This document shows positions 37,297-38,306 of a stretch of DNA of 38,306 bases, piece by piece; position 1 is the first letter of the stretch, and each line of letters starts with the position of its first letter. The position numbers and the translations under genes were made by a program. Below the pieces are notes generated by a model, which made no database searches, had not been told where the DNA came from, and was given only the letters and a program-made list of their open reading frames with translations. The DNA is from Dehalococcoidaceae bacterium (GTDB taxonomy: Bacteria > Chloroflexota > Dehalococcoidia > Dehalococcoidales > CSSed11-197): NCBI GenBank assembly GCA_016928015.1, contig JAFGLQ010000119.1, positions 1 through 38,306 on the forward strand, written 5' to 3'.

Positions 37297-38166
37297 TTAT
37301 ACCACCTGCGGCCGGTTATACCTCATCACAATGTAAATCCCCCCCAGTATAATTAGCCCTCCAATGATTTCTACCGGCCTTGGAATCTCGCCCAGGACAG
37401 CCCAGCCGAGTAATGCTGCTCCCGCCGGTTCTCCCAATATGGCAATGGAAACGACTGTAGCCGGTATCATGCGTACCGCGAGATTTAAGCAGCTGTGTCC
37501 GATCAGTTGCGGCACAAGCGCAATAAGTACCAGCATGGCATATGTTGGCAGTGAATACCCGGTCATTTCTTTGCCGGCTGCAATTACCGAACCGGCCAGA
37601 ATAACAGCGCTTACCGCATAGACGGTTGTAAGATATTTCAGAGCTGGTAATTTGTCTTTCAGATGCCTTCCTGTGACCAGATAGGCTCCCATTGCCATGC
37701 CCGCAACAAGTGCCATAACATTACCCTTAAGCGCCGTTGAGCCAAAATCAAAACTTCCATGGTTTATAACAAGAACGCCTGCAAATGCTATAAAAATCCC
37801 CAGCACGCTCGCCCTGCCCGGTTTTTCCTTAAATAATATAAATGAAAACAAAACTACAAAAGCGGGGTGGGCGGTAACCAGAACTACCGAACTGGCAATA
37901 GTGGTGTATTCCAGGGAAGTGATCCATAAAGCAAAATGTATCGAAAGAAATATACCGGCGAAAATAACGTAAATTATATCCGTCCTTTTAAGATTCTCAG
38001 GCATCGTTGAACGCCGTTTTATAAATACCGGTACCAGCAACATGGCGGCAAGCGTCATTCTATAGGCGGCAATAACCAGAGAAGGAGCATCGGCAAGGCG
38101 GATAAAAACGGCTGCAAATGAAATCGCAATTACACCGGTTGCCAGAATCAGGTACGCTTTTTTCAT
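37297..38166 (-). CDS. EamA/DMT superfamily transporter
   Basis: About 10 hydrophobic segments with two EamA-like halves (AAVFIRLADAPSLVIAAYRMTLAAMLLVPVF; PATVVSIAILGEPAGAALLGWAVLGEIPRPVEIIGGLIILGGIYIV). Confidence 0.88.
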   Translation of the reverse strand: MKKAYLILATGVIAISFAAVFIRLADAPSLVIAAYRMTLAAMLLVPVFIKRRSTMPENLKRTDIIYVIFAGIFLSIHFALWITSLEYTTIASSVVLVTAHPAFVVLFSFILFKEKPGRASVLGIFIAFAGVLVINHGSFDFGSTALKGNVMALVAGMAMGAYLVTGRHLKDKLPALKYLTTVYAVSAVILAGSVIAAGKEMTGYSLPTYAMLVLIALVPQLIGHSCLNLAVRMIPATVVSIAILGEPAGAALLGWAVLGEIPRPVEIIGGLIILGGIYIVMRYNRPQVV

Positions 38167-38277
38167 TTTTCTTGTACCAGCATACGTCAAATTCTACCGA
38201 GTGGCAATATAACTTGAATGTGTTCTGAAAAGTTATGCAAAAGTTCAGAAACATATTGGACTCCCGGGGAGGTGATC

Positions 38278-38306
38278 TTGGGGAGTCTTTGCAGTGAAAC
38301 AGATCT
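38278..38306 (+). CDS. Possible 5' end of a CDS running off the window
   Basis: GGGGAGG RBS-like sequence 5 nt before TTG 38278, open to the window end (too short to assign). Confidence 0.2.

Noticed and set aside
1-38306. CRISPR arrays, tRNA/rRNA genes, insertion sequences
   Set aside because: No regularly spaced repeats, cloverleaf-like intergenic sequences, rRNA signatures or transposase motifs were recognised by eye in the intergenic regions. A tRNAscan/Infernal run would be decisive.

Overview
The window looks like a chromosomal, gene-dense bacterial region. Gene content and an oligopeptide ABC operon suggest Chloroflexota/Dehalococcoidia, but this taxonomy is inferred and was not tested. 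Most genes are housekeeping: mobB (partial), a sugar-nucleotidyltransferase, acs, prfA-prmC, an EF-G paralogue, pcm, xerC/D, uvrC, cobO-type adenosyltransferase, FBP aldolase/phosphatase, rdgB, dnaN, recN, an Lpd-like flavoprotein, a complete Dpp/Opp ABC operon, an M29 aminopeptidase and an EamA transporter. The strongest unusual signal is at ~19318-20178. ORFs 19366-19674 and 19684-20178 are the two halves of one rhodanese-domain lipoprotein, interrupted only by an in-frame TGA at the catalytic Cys position (YLVY-[TGA]-KSGLRS). The TGA is followed immediately by a compact hairpin (GCGGA-GUUCU-UCCGC) whose spacing and loop resemble a bacterial SECIS, so this is a candidate selenocysteine-containing rhodanese. 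A second notable locus pairs a CetZ-like tubulin/FtsZ-superfamily GTPase with a convergent 572-aa Ala-rich coiled-coil protein, and a smaller similar coiled-coil protein is encoded upstream of uvrC. No tRNA, rRNA, CRISPR array or insertion sequence was recognised.
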